A stretch of DNA of 64,000 bases, from NCBI GenBank assembly GCA_937921505.1, contig CAKZUB010000071.1, positions 18,086 to 82,085 on the forward strand, read 5' to 3'. Source of the stretch: an uncultured Clostridia bacterium. GTDB lineage: Bacteria; Bacillota; Clostridia; Lachnospirales; Cellulosilyticaceae. This document shows positions 8,449 to 17,201 of this stretch, one piece after another (position 1 is the first letter of the stretch; every line of letters starts with the position of its first letter). The position numbers were made by a program, and so were the translations under genes. The notes under the pieces were generated by a model. The model saw only the letters and a program-made list of their open reading frames with translations. It was not told the origin of the DNA and searched no databases.

Positions 8449-8871
8449 TTACTTAATACGATCAGACTTTAAAAATCTCATTTTTTCCGTTTTCTTTTTC
8501 TCTAGATCTTCTGTGAGCTTGTTTGCTGTCATTTGTTTGGCTGCCCCTGATAGCTCTCCCATTAAGCTTGCATTACATTTAGCACATAATTTACCTGTAT
8601 ATATCGCCACGTTACAGTTTTCACAAGTCAAAGAGATAGCTGATCCTGGTGAAACTTCAAGTCTGCCTTGCCTTAAAAAACTTTCAATAAGAGAAACCGA
8701 AACTTCTGTTTCTTCACTCACAACATGCATGGCTGCCCCAGGATTTTTTCTTAAATACTCTTTGACAATTTGAAACATTTCTTCTTCTGTTTGTTTACAC
8801 TTCGGACAAATATTTGGTCCGGTTACATGCTGAAATATTTTTTTACATCTTTTACATACACGAACATCCAT
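8449..8871 (-). CDS. yvyF: YvyF-family flagellar operon protein with two zinc-ribbon motifs
   Basis: A 140-residue protein of the family named 'flagellar operon protein' (TIGR03826/YvyF), found between comFC and flgM in Firmicutes. It has two cysteine quartets likely to bind zinc: C6, C9, C22, C25 and C83, C86, C96, C99. Between them is a helical, winged-helix-like segment (SEETEVSVSLIESFLRQGRL). The tail is basic and helical. A role in regulating flagellar genes is suspected from position only. ATG start after AAGGGGGC. Confidence 0.88.
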   Translation of the reverse strand: MDVRVCKRCKKIFQHVTGPNICPKCKQTEEEMFQIVKEYLRKNPGAAMHVVSEETEVSVSLIESFLRQGRLEVSPGSAISLTCENCNVAIYTGKLCAKCNASLMGELSGAAKQMTANKLTEDLEKKKTEKMRFLKSDRIK

Positions 8872-8910
8872 AACTATGCCCCCTTATACCTAACATTTCA
8901 TTTGCTTTTA

Positions 8911-9618
8911 TTATACTCCGATACATACTATTAGTACATATATTTTCTTGTTTTCTATAATGTTTTGTCTTTTAATAGCGTGTATACACTCTTTTACTGT
9001 TGCTCCTGTAGTATATATATCGTCAAGAATCGCTATATGATTAACCTCTGAAAAATTGATATCTGATTTTACTTCGATACTCCCTTTTATATTACCACGT
9101 CTTTCTTGTTTACTACACTTTGACTGTGGCTTAGTTTCTTTAACCCTTGTTAAAACATCATATACTCTAATCCCAGTTAATTTAGATATTTCTCTTGCTA
9201 AATCTAAAGCTTGATTAAAACCTCTTTTTTTAAGCCGCGACCCAGACAGCGGCACGGGAATCAATGCATCGATCTGCAACTTATCTATCATACACAGATC
9301 ATTGACAAATAAGTCCGCATATCCCTTTGCATATTTACGCAGCCCATTATACTTCCATCTAAGCACCGCTTGTCTAAATGCATCCTCATAAGGAAAAAGC
9401 GCTATAATCCGCATATCACTATCCATTTCTTCTTTCTCACAATACGCGCAACCATCGCCTCCTATATGATAAGGCCTCCCACAACGCGGACAAAGGTTAT
9501 GCCTAAACACAAAGCTATAACACTTATCACACAAATGCCCAACCACCCTATCATCCAATATAACTTGGCATATCATACATTTACTCGGATAAATAAGTTG
9601 CCTAAGATAACGATACAC
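8911..9618 (-). CDS. comFC: ComF family protein (phosphoribosyltransferase-like)
   Basis: ComFC-like protein associated with DNA uptake in competent bacteria. The first 60 residues hold eight cysteines in pairs (C14, C17, C30, C33, C43, C46, C57, C60), the double zinc finger of the family. The remainder is a type I phosphoribosyltransferase fold with the PRPP-binding motif HIAILDDIYTTGAT near residues 196-209 and the family block KKRGFNQALDLAREI. The first in-frame start is GTG at 9618, only two or three bases from AAAGG, an unusually tight spacing. The helicase comFA expected upstream is absent; a foldback repeat and recD2 are there instead. Confidence 0.9.
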   Translation of the reverse strand: MYRYLRQLIYPSKCMICQVILDDRVVGHLCDKCYSFVFRHNLCPRCGRPYHIGGDGCAYCEKEEMDSDMRIIALFPYEDAFRQAVLRWKYNGLRKYAKGYADLFVNDLCMIDKLQIDALIPVPLSGSRLKKRGFNQALDLAREISKLTGIRVYDVLTRVKETKPQSKCSKQERRGNIKGSIEVKSDINFSEVNHIAILDDIYTTGATVKECIHAIKRQNIIENKKIYVLIVCIGV

Positions 9619-9668
9619 TGCCTTTCACATCCTTTGATATTTTAAAAAAAGTTGGATATATAAGAACC

Positions 9669-9926
9669 TAGCAAGGAGATTTTAGTGTTCGGAAGTTGCC
9701 TGTGTAGTATTTCGTAAAGAAAATCTTAGCAGTTTTTTGAAATGGCACTTAGGGAGATTGTCTGAGCAGCAATTATAAAATTTGTACACAAATTTTATAA
9801 TTCGCGAGTTTCGACCGTTCATAACCTTAAATAAGAAATATACTTATTTTAGGTAGAAAAAACTGCTTAGATTTTTAGAAATACGAAACTGTGCAACTGA
9901 AGAACACTAAAATCTCCTTGCGGACC
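9669..9926. repeat. Foldback element, copy 1 (with two internal palindromes)
   Basis: Non-coding, about 258 bp, filling the 328-base gap between comFC and recD2. Outer arms are perfect over 20 bases: GCAAGGAGATTTTAGTGTTC (9671-9690) with its complement at 9902-9921. The conserved core reads AGGGAGATTGTCTGAGC ... GCGAGTTTCGACCGTTCAT. The apex carries a 14-base palindrome arm pair (9772-9785 and 9788-9801). A second small hairpin, CCTTAAATAAG / CTTATTTTAGG (9825-9835, 9843-9853), is inserted in the right arm and is absent from the other copies. Related copies lie at 32442, 55532 and 55690. Confidence 0.9.
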
Positions 9927-9946
9927 TTCTATAAATCACTTAAGTT

Positions 9947-12196
9947 TCAAAGCAGCTGCTTAAGATGCATCGCCAAACTCGAATATCTCTCTATCTCTTT
10001 ATTATTATCAACCATTCTCTCTAAAGTTTCTTTAAGCCCCACCCCAACAACTAGTTTTTTAGCCCGTGTAATAGCTGTATAAAGTAAATTTCTATTAAGA
10101 AGCATGGGAGGACCGCTATGAATAGGAATAATAACCGCCAAATACTCACTTCCTTGAGACTTATGGATCGTAACAGCATAAGCAAGCTCAAGCTCATCTA
10201 ATTGACTAAATTCATACTCTACAACCTTCTGATCATCAAAGGTAATGGTTAAAAGTTCTGTTTCCTTATTAATCATAGTAATAAGTCCACAATCTCCATT
10301 AAAGATCCCAACGCCCTCATCTATAGGCATACCGAGTTTAGAATATATTTTCCAAGGGGTGTTATAATTATTTTTGATCTGCATTACTTTATCGCCTTCT
10401 CTAAATATAATCCCTCTGTATTCTTTTTCTAACTTAAGTTCATTATAAGGATTAATTGCTGCTTGTATTGCTCTATTTAGTTCATTAACGCCTATTGGCC
10501 CTTTTCTCATCGGCACAAGCACTTGTATATCCTTTAGTTTGTCAAACCCTTGATATTTAGGAAGCCGTGTTGTAATAAGTTCAATAATTGTATCTCTTAC
10601 TTCTTCTTGTGCTGATTTTTTAATAAAGAAAAAGTCTGTTCCCTCTTCATTGGACACAGGATATTCTCCTTTATTAATACGATGTGCATTCATGATAATA
10701 GCACTCTCACTAGCTTGTCTAAAGATTTGCATAAGCCTTATAACAGGTATTTTATTGCTTTTAATGATGTCTTTGAGGACATTGCCCGCTCCCACTGATG
10801 GTAACTGATCCGCATCCCCTATAAGTACAAGCCTCTGTCCTGGCATTATAGCCTTTAAAAGAGCGTGCATCAAAATAATGTCTACCATAGACATCTCGTC
10901 AACTATAATAACATCTGCTTCTAAGGGACTCTCTTCATTTTTATTAAACATCTGCCGATTGCTATCTTCTCTTACATAGTTAATCTCAAGAAGTCTATGC
11001 ATAGTCTGAGCTTCGATACCAGTAGCTTCACTCATTCTCTTAGCTGCTCTTCCTGTAGGGGCTGTAAGTAATACTTCTTCTCCAGCCTTACCTAACATAT
11101 GCAAAATAGCATTGATTGTAGTGGTCTTTCCTGTACCAGGCCCCCCTGTTATAACTGTTACGCCGTTAGAAAGCACATGCTTTACCGCTTCTCTTTGCTC
11201 ATCAACAAGCTCTATTTCTAGTTCTTTTTCTGTCATTTGAAGCTCCTGCTCAATATCCTTTGGACCTTCTTTTTGATAGAGTGCAGCTAAGTCAATAAGC
11301 TTTCTGGCAACGCCTTGTTCACTGTAATAAAGAGACGTTGCAAAAACACAAGTCATAGGGATGCCATTTTCATGGATATCATAGTTTTTGATGATAATTT
11401 GCTTTGTAAGATTAAGTTCTATGATCCCATTTTCTACATAATCTTCATGTACATTAAGCAGCTGCATTGACTCAGTGATAAGAAGTGCTCTTGGCATATA
11501 AGTATGCCCATTTGCTGAAAAACTAGACAATATATAAAGCACCCCAGCCTTAATACGATGTGGATCATCTTTCGCTATCCCTACTTTATAGGCGATTTCA
11601 TCTGCCTTTTTAAAACCTATGCCAAAAATATCTTCAACCAATCTATAGGGTGTGTTTTTAACAATATCCATTGTCTTTTCTTTATAGTGTTTATAAATTT
11701 TAATGGCATAAGTAGGCGTAATATTATACTCTTGCAAGAAAAGCATGGCCCTTCTTAGTTCATATTGTGCATGAAATACTTCTCCGATTTCTGCAGCTTT
11801 TTTTCTACTAATGCCAGTAACTTGTGAAAGTACAAGCGGCTCTTCTTCTATAATCTTGAAAGTATCTAGTCCAAAATGTTTCACAATCTTTCTAGCCGTT
11901 TTAGCCCCTATGCCTTTAATGACCCCTGAAGCTAAATATTTCTCCATACCTTGTACTGTTTTTGGCATACTTCTTTCAAACATTTTCACCTTGAGCTGCT
12001 TGCCATAGATGTGGTGAGTAACCCAGCTTCCAATAATCTTTACATCTTCTCCTGAATAAATGCCTAACATATCTCCAACACAAGATATCTCTTCACCATC
12101 ATAGTCAATCGTACATACTGTATAGCCATTTTCTGCGTTTTGGTAGATAATATCTTCTATGGTTGCTTCTATTACGACTTGTTCATCCAATTTCAT
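9947..12196 (-). CDS. recD2: RecD2-type SF1B DNA helicase
   Basis: ATP-dependent 5'-3' helicase of the RecD2/TraA family, acting in recombination and repair independently of RecBC. The 749-residue length is typical. Residues 1-330 are the RecD2 N-terminal region with helix-hairpin-helix segments (GVIKGIGAKTARKIVKHFG near 91-109 and a second near 190). Walker A GGPGTGKT lies at 351-358, followed by DEMSMVD (motif II) and the C-terminal VTIHKSQGSEY and AITRAK motifs. ATG start with a weak AGTGGTGA site. It is separated from the lipoprotein gene by a terminator and its stop is 20 bases from foldback copy 1. Confidence 0.95.
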   Translation of the reverse strand: MKLDEQVVIEATIEDIIYQNAENGYTVCTIDYDGEEISCVGDMLGIYSGEDVKIIGSWVTHHIYGKQLKVKMFERSMPKTVQGMEKYLASGVIKGIGAKTARKIVKHFGLDTFKIIEEEPLVLSQVTGISRKKAAEIGEVFHAQYELRRAMLFLQEYNITPTYAIKIYKHYKEKTMDIVKNTPYRLVEDIFGIGFKKADEIAYKVGIAKDDPHRIKAGVLYILSSFSANGHTYMPRALLITESMQLLNVHEDYVENGIIELNLTKQIIIKNYDIHENGIPMTCVFATSLYYSEQGVARKLIDLAALYQKEGPKDIEQELQMTEKELEIELVDEQREAVKHVLSNGVTVITGGPGTGKTTTINAILHMLGKAGEEVLLTAPTGRAAKRMSEATGIEAQTMHRLLEINYVREDSNRQMFNKNEESPLEADVIIVDEMSMVDIILMHALLKAIMPGQRLVLIGDADQLPSVGAGNVLKDIIKSNKIPVIRLMQIFRQASESAIIMNAHRINKGEYPVSNEEGTDFFFIKKSAQEEVRDTIIELITTRLPKYQGFDKLKDIQVLVPMRKGPIGVNELNRAIQAAINPYNELKLEKEYRGIIFREGDKVMQIKNNYNTPWKIYSKLGMPIDEGVGIFNGDCGLITMINKETELLTITFDDQKVVEYEFSQLDELELAYAVTIHKSQGSEYLAVIIPIHSGPPMLLNRNLLYTAITRAKKLVVGVGLKETLERMVDNNKEIERYSSLAMHLKQLL

Positions 12197-12310
12197 TCAC
12201 CACTTTATGCATGATTTTTGTCCACATTATTTATCTAAAAAGTATAACATATACACAAGTTCCTCACAACGGGTGGATATTGAAAGTGTTTTTCTTTCAA
12301 TTTTAACCAC

Positions 12311-12340
12311 AAAAAAGCAGGCGTAGCAGCCTGCCTTTAC
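12311..12340 (-). terminator. Terminator after the stalk-domain lipoprotein gene
   Basis: GC-rich arms GCAGGC (12317-12322) and GCCTGC (12329-12334), extended by A/T pairs, followed on the minus strand by a T run. It lies about 20 bases past the stop at 12361. Confidence 0.8.
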
Positions 12341-12360
12341 ATTAAATCACAATATCATTA

Positions 12361-13602
12361 CTATCTTATTATTGTTATACCATACTCATCATCTATAATA
12401 TCAAACTGATCTATTTGACTTAACTTGCCAAGCTCACTTAAAGCAATATAAGAAATACCTTTTTCAGTAATAGTATTAATTGAAATTTCTTCATGATTTC
12501 CTATAATAGTTGATTTTTTAGTCTTAGCATCATAATTAACTTTTAAACCTAACTGGCTCATAGTGTCTCTAAGCGGTATATATTTTTCTTTATTTTTAGT
12601 GATAACTTGATCTAGGCTAACTTGAACTATACGCGCATCGAGTGTTAAAGCGCTGCCTGTTTTCATTGTTACAAGCATTCCCATAAGCTCTTCTATAGTG
12701 TAGATTACCTTACTTGTTGGAAGTTTAAAATCTTTTTTAGTAACCTTTATAGAATCGGCATTAACTACCATATTAAGATTAATTTTCTCTTCTCCAAAGG
12801 CAAACTTAATAGCCACATCCATATTCTCTTTGTATAGATTATCTTCAAAACTATACTTTAGCATTGCACGGCTTCCCTTTATCATAGGCTTAACCATTTC
12901 TTTGCCTTGTGTTAAAGATAGTTCTATTTCTTCCTTATTCTCATCTATATCTTTTTGTGTCATTCCAGTATCACTGAACTTATTAATTTCATCAATGTTA
13001 TTTATAGCTTCTTTTATAAACTGCACTGATAAATCTACCATTTGATCAGCATCAAGTTCTATAGTATATGTTCTGCCGCTTTGTGTAATAGGCAATTTTA
13101 CCTGAAAACCTTTAAATAAAGTTTCTATGAGCTGCGTAGCCTTTTCTTGATCAAGCACAGTTACTTGAGTATCTGCACTTAAATCAATTCCTATGTACTC
13201 TGCATCAATAGCCTTTAGCGCCTCTGAAATAGGCTCTCCTGAAAGCTGCATTAAATCAGTAAAATAGGTTTTACTAATATAAATAGTTTGTTTATCAACA
13301 TACATTTTGACTGGTGACATTTTGATACCTACAGCACTGTCACTTAATTTAACCTTATTAATATTCATTTCTATGTAAGCTTGTGTTTCTTTTGTATTGG
13401 CATAGCCGCTAAAGTCTGCTCCAAGTTCAAATTTTTCTCCTTGAACCTCTGCCGTTACTAGTACATTTCCTTTAGTCTCTGCATACTCCCATGCAGATGT
13501 TTTTTTCATTTCTTCATAAAGATTAAGTCCCTCTGTACTGCATCCTACAGTGCCAAGCAACATGAGTAGTGTCATAACTATGGCTATTATTTTTCTTTTC
13601 AT
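12361..13602 (-). CDS. Lipoprotein with C-terminal copper-amine-oxidase-type stalk domain
   Basis: Secreted, membrane-anchored protein of unknown function, 413 residues. The start at 13602 is chosen over one 23 codons upstream because it follows GGAGG and gives a signal peptide (MKRKIIAIVMTLLMLLGTVG) with lipobox cysteine C21. The middle part (about 25-310) is a repetitive beta-rich region resembling DUF6612/LppX-like lipoproteins that I cannot assign. The last 100 residues (VSLDQVITKNKEKYIPLRD, LGLKVNYDAKTKKSTII) are a stalk domain common in clostridial cell-surface proteins. Terminators on both sides suggest a monocistronic gene. Confidence 0.85.
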   Translation of the reverse strand: MKRKIIAIVMTLLMLLGTVGCSTEGLNLYEEMKKTSAWEYAETKGNVLVTAEVQGEKFELGADFSGYANTKETQAYIEMNINKVKLSDSAVGIKMSPVKMYVDKQTIYISKTYFTDLMQLSGEPISEALKAIDAEYIGIDLSADTQVTVLDQEKATQLIETLFKGFQVKLPITQSGRTYTIELDADQMVDLSVQFIKEAINNIDEINKFSDTGMTQKDIDENKEEIELSLTQGKEMVKPMIKGSRAMLKYSFEDNLYKENMDVAIKFAFGEEKINLNMVVNADSIKVTKKDFKLPTSKVIYTIEELMGMLVTMKTGSALTLDARIVQVSLDQVITKNKEKYIPLRDTMSQLGLKVNYDAKTKKSTIIGNHEEISINTITEKGISYIALSELGKLSQIDQFDIIDDEYGITIIR

Positions 13603-13686
13603 ATCAAACCTCCATTTTTGTTTTATTTTTCCATACTCATTAATCATAACAAACAAATCTGTAAACTTCAAGGCATATTCTTAATC

Positions 13687-13727
13687 AAAAAAGTAACCAA
13701 CTCTAAACATAAGTTGGTTACTTTTTT
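13687..13727 (-). terminator. Terminator of metK
   Basis: Sixteen-base perfect arms AAAAAAGTAACCAACT (13687-13702) and AGTTGGTTACTTTTTT (13712-13727). The hairpin begins two bases after the metK stop codon; the T run is within the descending arm. Confidence 0.9.
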
Positions 13728-13729
13728 GA

Positions 13730-14917
13730 TTATTTAATTTCTGCTTTTAAAAGCTCTGCTTTATCTGTTCTTTCCCATGGAAGATCTATATCAGTACGTC
13801 CAAAGTGACCATAAGCTGCTGTTTGTTTGTAAATAGGTCTTCTTAAATCTAACATGTTGATAATACCTGCTGGTCTAAGATCAAAGTGCTTATTCACGAT
13901 TTCTACTAAAGCTTCATTGCTTAGTACACCTGTTCCATGCGTATTAACAAGTACTGAAACTGGTTTTGCAACACCAATAGCATAAGCTAGTTCTATCTCG
14001 CACTTTTTAGCAAGGCCTGCAGCTACTATATTTTTAGCTACATATCTTGCCGCATAAGTGGCTGAGCGGTCTACCTTTGTTGGATCTTTTCCTGAGAAAG
14101 CTCCTCCTCCATGGCTTGCATAACCACCATACGTATCTACAATAATCTTACGTCCTGTAAGACCTGAGTCTCCAACTGGTCCTCCAATAACAAAACGTCC
14201 TGTTGGATTAATAAAGTATTTGGTATTTTCATCTAAAAGTTCCGCTGGAACAATAGGCTTAATAACATGTTCCATAATATCTGCATGAATTTGCTCTTGT
14301 GTTACCTCTGCTGCATGTTGAGTAGACACAACAACTGCATCTATTCTAACTACTTTGTCATCTTCATACTCTACTGTAACTTGTGTTTTACCATCTGGTC
14401 TAAGGTAGTTTAGTGTTTCATCTTTACGCACCTGTGATAATCTTTTAGATAATCTATGTGCAAGTGCTATTGGCATCGGCATAAGCTCTGGTGTTTCATC
14501 ACACGCAAATCCAAACATCATCCCTTGATCTCCAGCACCTATAGCTTCAATGGCACTATCTGACATTTCTCCACGTTTGGCTTCTAGCGCTTTATCAACC
14601 CCCATTGCAATATCTGCTGATTGTTCATCTAAAGCAACAATAACCCCACATGAATGTCCATCAAAACCATAATCTGGATTATTATACCCTATTTCATTGA
14701 TCGTATCCCTTACTGTTTTATTAATATCAACATAACAATTGGTTGATATTTCTCCCATAACAAGTACAAGTCCTGTTGTAAGCGCTGTTTCACAAGCAAC
14801 CCGAGCTTTTGGATCTTGGGCATAAATCGCATCTAATACTGCATCAGATATTTGATCTGCCATTTTATCTGGATGTCCCTCTGTTACTGATTCTGATGTA
14901 AATAATCTCTTTGCCAT
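13730..14917 (-). CDS. metK: S-adenosylmethionine synthetase
   Basis: Makes S-adenosylmethionine from methionine and ATP. The 395-residue length is standard. Signatures seen: [20 protein letters not shown] at the N-terminus, [12 protein letters not shown], and [19 protein letters not shown] start after AAAGGAGG. Its leader is a SAM-I riboswitch with terminator, so its own product shuts it off. It links in function to the metF / split methionine synthase genes at 43-47 kb, which carry no such switch in this window. Confidence 0.98.
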   Translation of the reverse strand: MAKRLFTSESVTEGHPDKMADQISDAVLDAIYAQDPKARVACETALTTGLVLVMGEISTNCYVDINKTVRDTINEIGYNNPDYGFDGHSCGVIVALDEQSADIAMGVDKALEAKRGEMSDSAIEAIGAGDQGMMFGFACDETPELMPMPIALAHRLSKRLSQVRKDETLNYLRPDGKTQVTVEYEDDKVVRIDAVVVSTQHAAEVTQEQIHADIMEHVIKPIVPAELLDENTKYFINPTGRFVIGGPVGDSGLTGRKIIVDTYGGYASHGGGAFSGKDPTKVDRSATYAARYVAKNIVAAGLAKKCEIELAYAIGVAKPVSVLVNTHGTGVLSNEALVEIVNKHFDLRPAGIINMLDLRRPIYKQTAAYGHFGRTDIDLPWERTDKAELLKAEIK

Positions 14918-14966
14918 TTTTAAATCCTCCTTTTATTTTTACTGTTAGGATTAACATAAAGCAAAT

Positions 14967-15113
14967 AAAAAAACCCCATTTCAAATGAGGTTAGTAGTAT
15001 GCAATCGTTCGTCCTCATCTTACGCATAAATGATGCGCGGGAATTGGCACCTTAGCCTATGCTAGGTTGCCGGGTTTCATAGGGCCCATACCCTCCACCT
15101 CTCTGGATAAGAA
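14967..15113 (-). promoter_or_regulatory. SAM-I riboswitch (S-box) with terminator, controlling metK
   Basis: On the minus strand the aptamer begins CTTATCCAGAGAGGTGGAGG (about 15090-15110) and continues with the conserved ATGAAACCCGGCAACC and AAGGTGCCAATTCC blocks and the closing GATGAGGACGAAC near 15007-15020. A terminator hairpin AACCTCATTTGAAATGGGGTT followed by seven T lies at about 14965-14992; its left arm (CCTCAT) can compete with the aptamer region. SAM binding is expected to favour termination before metK. Confidence 0.96.
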
Positions 15114-15181
15114 TTCTATTTAGTTATATTTCATAATATAGTTTAACACTCTAATAATCTGCTGTCAACGTATATCTTTCT

Positions 15182-15583
15182 CTATGCTTCTTTGTCAATT
15201 TTTAAAATATTTTGTCCTTCAGGTTTTGTTTGTTTACCATAAATATTTGTCATTTGTTTATACATCATATCTGCAAGTCCAATACCACCAGCTTTTGCCA
15301 TTTCTTCAGATTGATTATTAATCATGAACTCTTCAAAGGTTTTTTCATAGTCTCCTTTTGGGATTAAGCTCTCTTCTGAAACCATAGACTTTTTCATTTG
15401 TTTGAAAAGCTGTGAAAGCATATAGCTTTCTAGCTGAACACATGCATCTTTTAAAGCTTTATCATCCTGACTTTTTGATACCTTTTGAAAAATAGCATCA
15501 AAATCTTTTGCCTTATCTTCTTCTACTTTGCTAGTCATTTGTTCTGCAAAAATAGGATTTAATTGCAAGGTACTGATATCCAC
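15182..15583 (-). CDS. flgJ: Rod-binding protein (FlgJ N-terminal type)
   Basis: 133 residues matching the rod-binding domain of FlgJ without the muramidase domain, the normal arrangement in Firmicutes. The motif LKDACVQLESYMLSQLFKQM (residues 44-63), followed by DYEKTFEEFMINNQSEEMAK and a GGIGLADMMYKQM tail, is the family signature. GTG start after GGGAGGG. It follows flgG by 12 bases and is the last gene of the mbl-flgF-flgG-flgJ group. Role: capping or scaffolding of rod assembly in the periplasm-equivalent space. Confidence 0.92.
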   Translation of the reverse strand: MDISTLQLNPIFAEQMTSKVEEDKAKDFDAIFQKVSKSQDDKALKDACVQLESYMLSQLFKQMKKSMVSEESLIPKGDYEKTFEEFMINNQSEEMAKAGGIGLADMMYKQMTNIYGKQTKPEGQNILKIDKEA

Positions 15584-15595
15584 TTATATCCCTCC

Positions 15596-16408
15596 CTATC
15601 CACGTTTAAGATCATTAGCTTGCTGAAGCATAGTATCTACTGTTTTAATAGCTGTTGAATTAAGTTCATAAGCTCTTTGCGCTACAATAAGCTTTACCAT
15701 TTCCTCCGCTACTTGCACATTGGATCCTTCTAAATAGCCTGTTCTAATACTACTTCTAACAAGTCCATCTTCTTCTCCTTCTACAAGAGGATCTCCTGAG
15801 GCTCCTGTTTGTATAAATAAGTTTGACCCAATAGCTTCTAGTCCTTCTACATTTGCAAATTGTACTATCTTAAGTTGAGCTAGTTCCATTCTTATATTAA
15901 GCTCTTCATCTATGTAATATACAGAACCATCTTTACCTACAATTACCTTGTCTACTGGGATCTCTGTTCCTATAAGAATAGGTTCATCTTCCACAGATAA
16001 AACAGTATTGCCATCTGAGGTAACAAGCGCATAAGCGCCATCTTCTGTAATAGAAATACGAAAACTTCCATCTCTCGTATAAGTCATTTGCTCACCTTTT
16101 AATACCGTAAAGAATCCTTTTCCTTCTATAGCCATATCTGTATTTTTCCCTGTTTCTTGAAGTATTCCCATGCTATAATTCCTGGAATTTGGAAGAGCTC
16201 TTACACCATGACCAACCTGCATAGAAGTAGGTCTTTGCCCATTCTCTATCTCTGGAGCCGCCATTGTTTGATAAAGCAAACTTTTGAAATTAGTTGTTTC
16301 TTTCTTGTATCCTACAGTATTCACATTGGCTAAGTTATTAGCTATTGTATCTACATTTAACTGCTGAGATGTCATGCCTGATGCGGCCGTCCATAATCCT
16401 CTTACCAT
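15596..16408 (-). CDS. flgG: Flagellar basal-body rod protein FlgG (FlhP-like)
   Basis: Distal rod protein. The 270-residue protein starts VRGLWTAASGMTSQQLNVDT with ANNLANVNTVGYKK, the rod/hook signature, and ends LEGSNVQVAEEMVKLIVAQR plus AYELNSTAIKTVD. Internal GFFTVLKGEQMTYTRDGSF is the FlgE/F/G core. ATG start after GGAGG. It is the second of two adjacent rod genes after mbl, corresponding to Bacillus flhP. Assignment as FlgG rather than FlgF follows order and length. Confidence 0.92.
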   Translation of the reverse strand: MVRGLWTAASGMTSQQLNVDTIANNLANVNTVGYKKETTNFKSLLYQTMAAPEIENGQRPTSMQVGHGVRALPNSRNYSMGILQETGKNTDMAIEGKGFFTVLKGEQMTYTRDGSFRISITEDGAYALVTSDGNTVLSVEDEPILIGTEIPVDKVIVGKDGSVYYIDEELNIRMELAQLKIVQFANVEGLEAIGSNLFIQTGASGDPLVEGEEDGLVRSSIRTGYLEGSNVQVAEEMVKLIVAQRAYELNSTAIKTVDTMLQQANDLKRG

Positions 16409-16419
16409 TATTTTACCTC

Positions 16420-17190
16420 CTATGCCCTTCCTAATTCATTAACTGTTTTGTCTAAAAGTGTATCTTGAGTCTGTATAACCTTTTGGTTTGCTTCATATGC
16501 TCTTGAAACAGTAATCATATCTACCATAGCTGTAACTGGATTAACATTAGATGCTTCCAGAAATCCTTGTATAAAACTTCCTGGCGCCGGAGTGCCGGGT
16601 GCTGCCGCCTCATATAAGTTATCATTAACCTTCGTAAGTGTTTTGGGGTCTTCAAAACGAATAAGCGCTAGTGTATCTATGAATTCGTTACCTCTATAAA
16701 CCTCTCCTGCTTCTTTAATAACAACTGTTCCTCCATTTGACAAAAAATCTTGTCCTAGTTCAAGAGGTATGCCTTCTTGTGAAAGAACAAAGTAACCTTC
16801 CTTTGTTACAACTTGTCCTTCTTGATTAACAGAGAAGTTGCCATCTCTTGTATAGAGTACCCCACCCGGTGTTTGGACTGCAAAAAACCCTTCACCTTGG
16901 ATAGCCACATCAAGCATATTATCTGTTTTTATAACTGATCCCTGAATAAAATTCGTATAGACCTCGTCTACTTTTGCACCTAAGCTCATATTGCCTATTG
17001 TTCCATTATTTGGAGTATGATTTTGCATATCATCTATTCTACTTGCTAAAACTTGTGGAAATGATGCAATAATAGTTGTATCCTTTTTATAAGCTGTTGT
17101 GGCAACATTGGCTAGATCATTAGAAATCACATCTAGCTTTTTAGTTTGTACATTCATTCCTGTTGCAGCCGTATATAACCCTCTTATCAT
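16420..17190 (-). CDS. flgF: Flagellar basal-body rod protein FlgF (FlhO-like)
   Basis: 256-residue rod protein with N-terminal IRGLYTAATGMNVQTKKLDV and NDLANVATTAYKKD, core EGFFAVQTPGGVLYTRDGNF, and C-terminal LEASNVNPVTAMVDMITVSR. It lies 11 bases after mbl and 11 before flgG, the position of Bacillus flhO. ATG start after AAAGGAG. Paralogue of the next gene; the FlgF versus FlgG label is by synteny. Confidence 0.9.
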   Translation of the reverse strand: MIRGLYTAATGMNVQTKKLDVISNDLANVATTAYKKDTTIIASFPQVLASRIDDMQNHTPNNGTIGNMSLGAKVDEVYTNFIQGSVIKTDNMLDVAIQGEGFFAVQTPGGVLYTRDGNFSVNQEGQVVTKEGYFVLSQEGIPLELGQDFLSNGGTVVIKEAGEVYRGNEFIDTLALIRFEDPKTLTKVNDNLYEAAAPGTPAPGSFIQGFLEASNVNPVTAMVDMITVSRAYEANQKVIQTQDTLLDKTVNELGRA

Positions 17191-17201
17191 ACCATTCTCC
17201 T

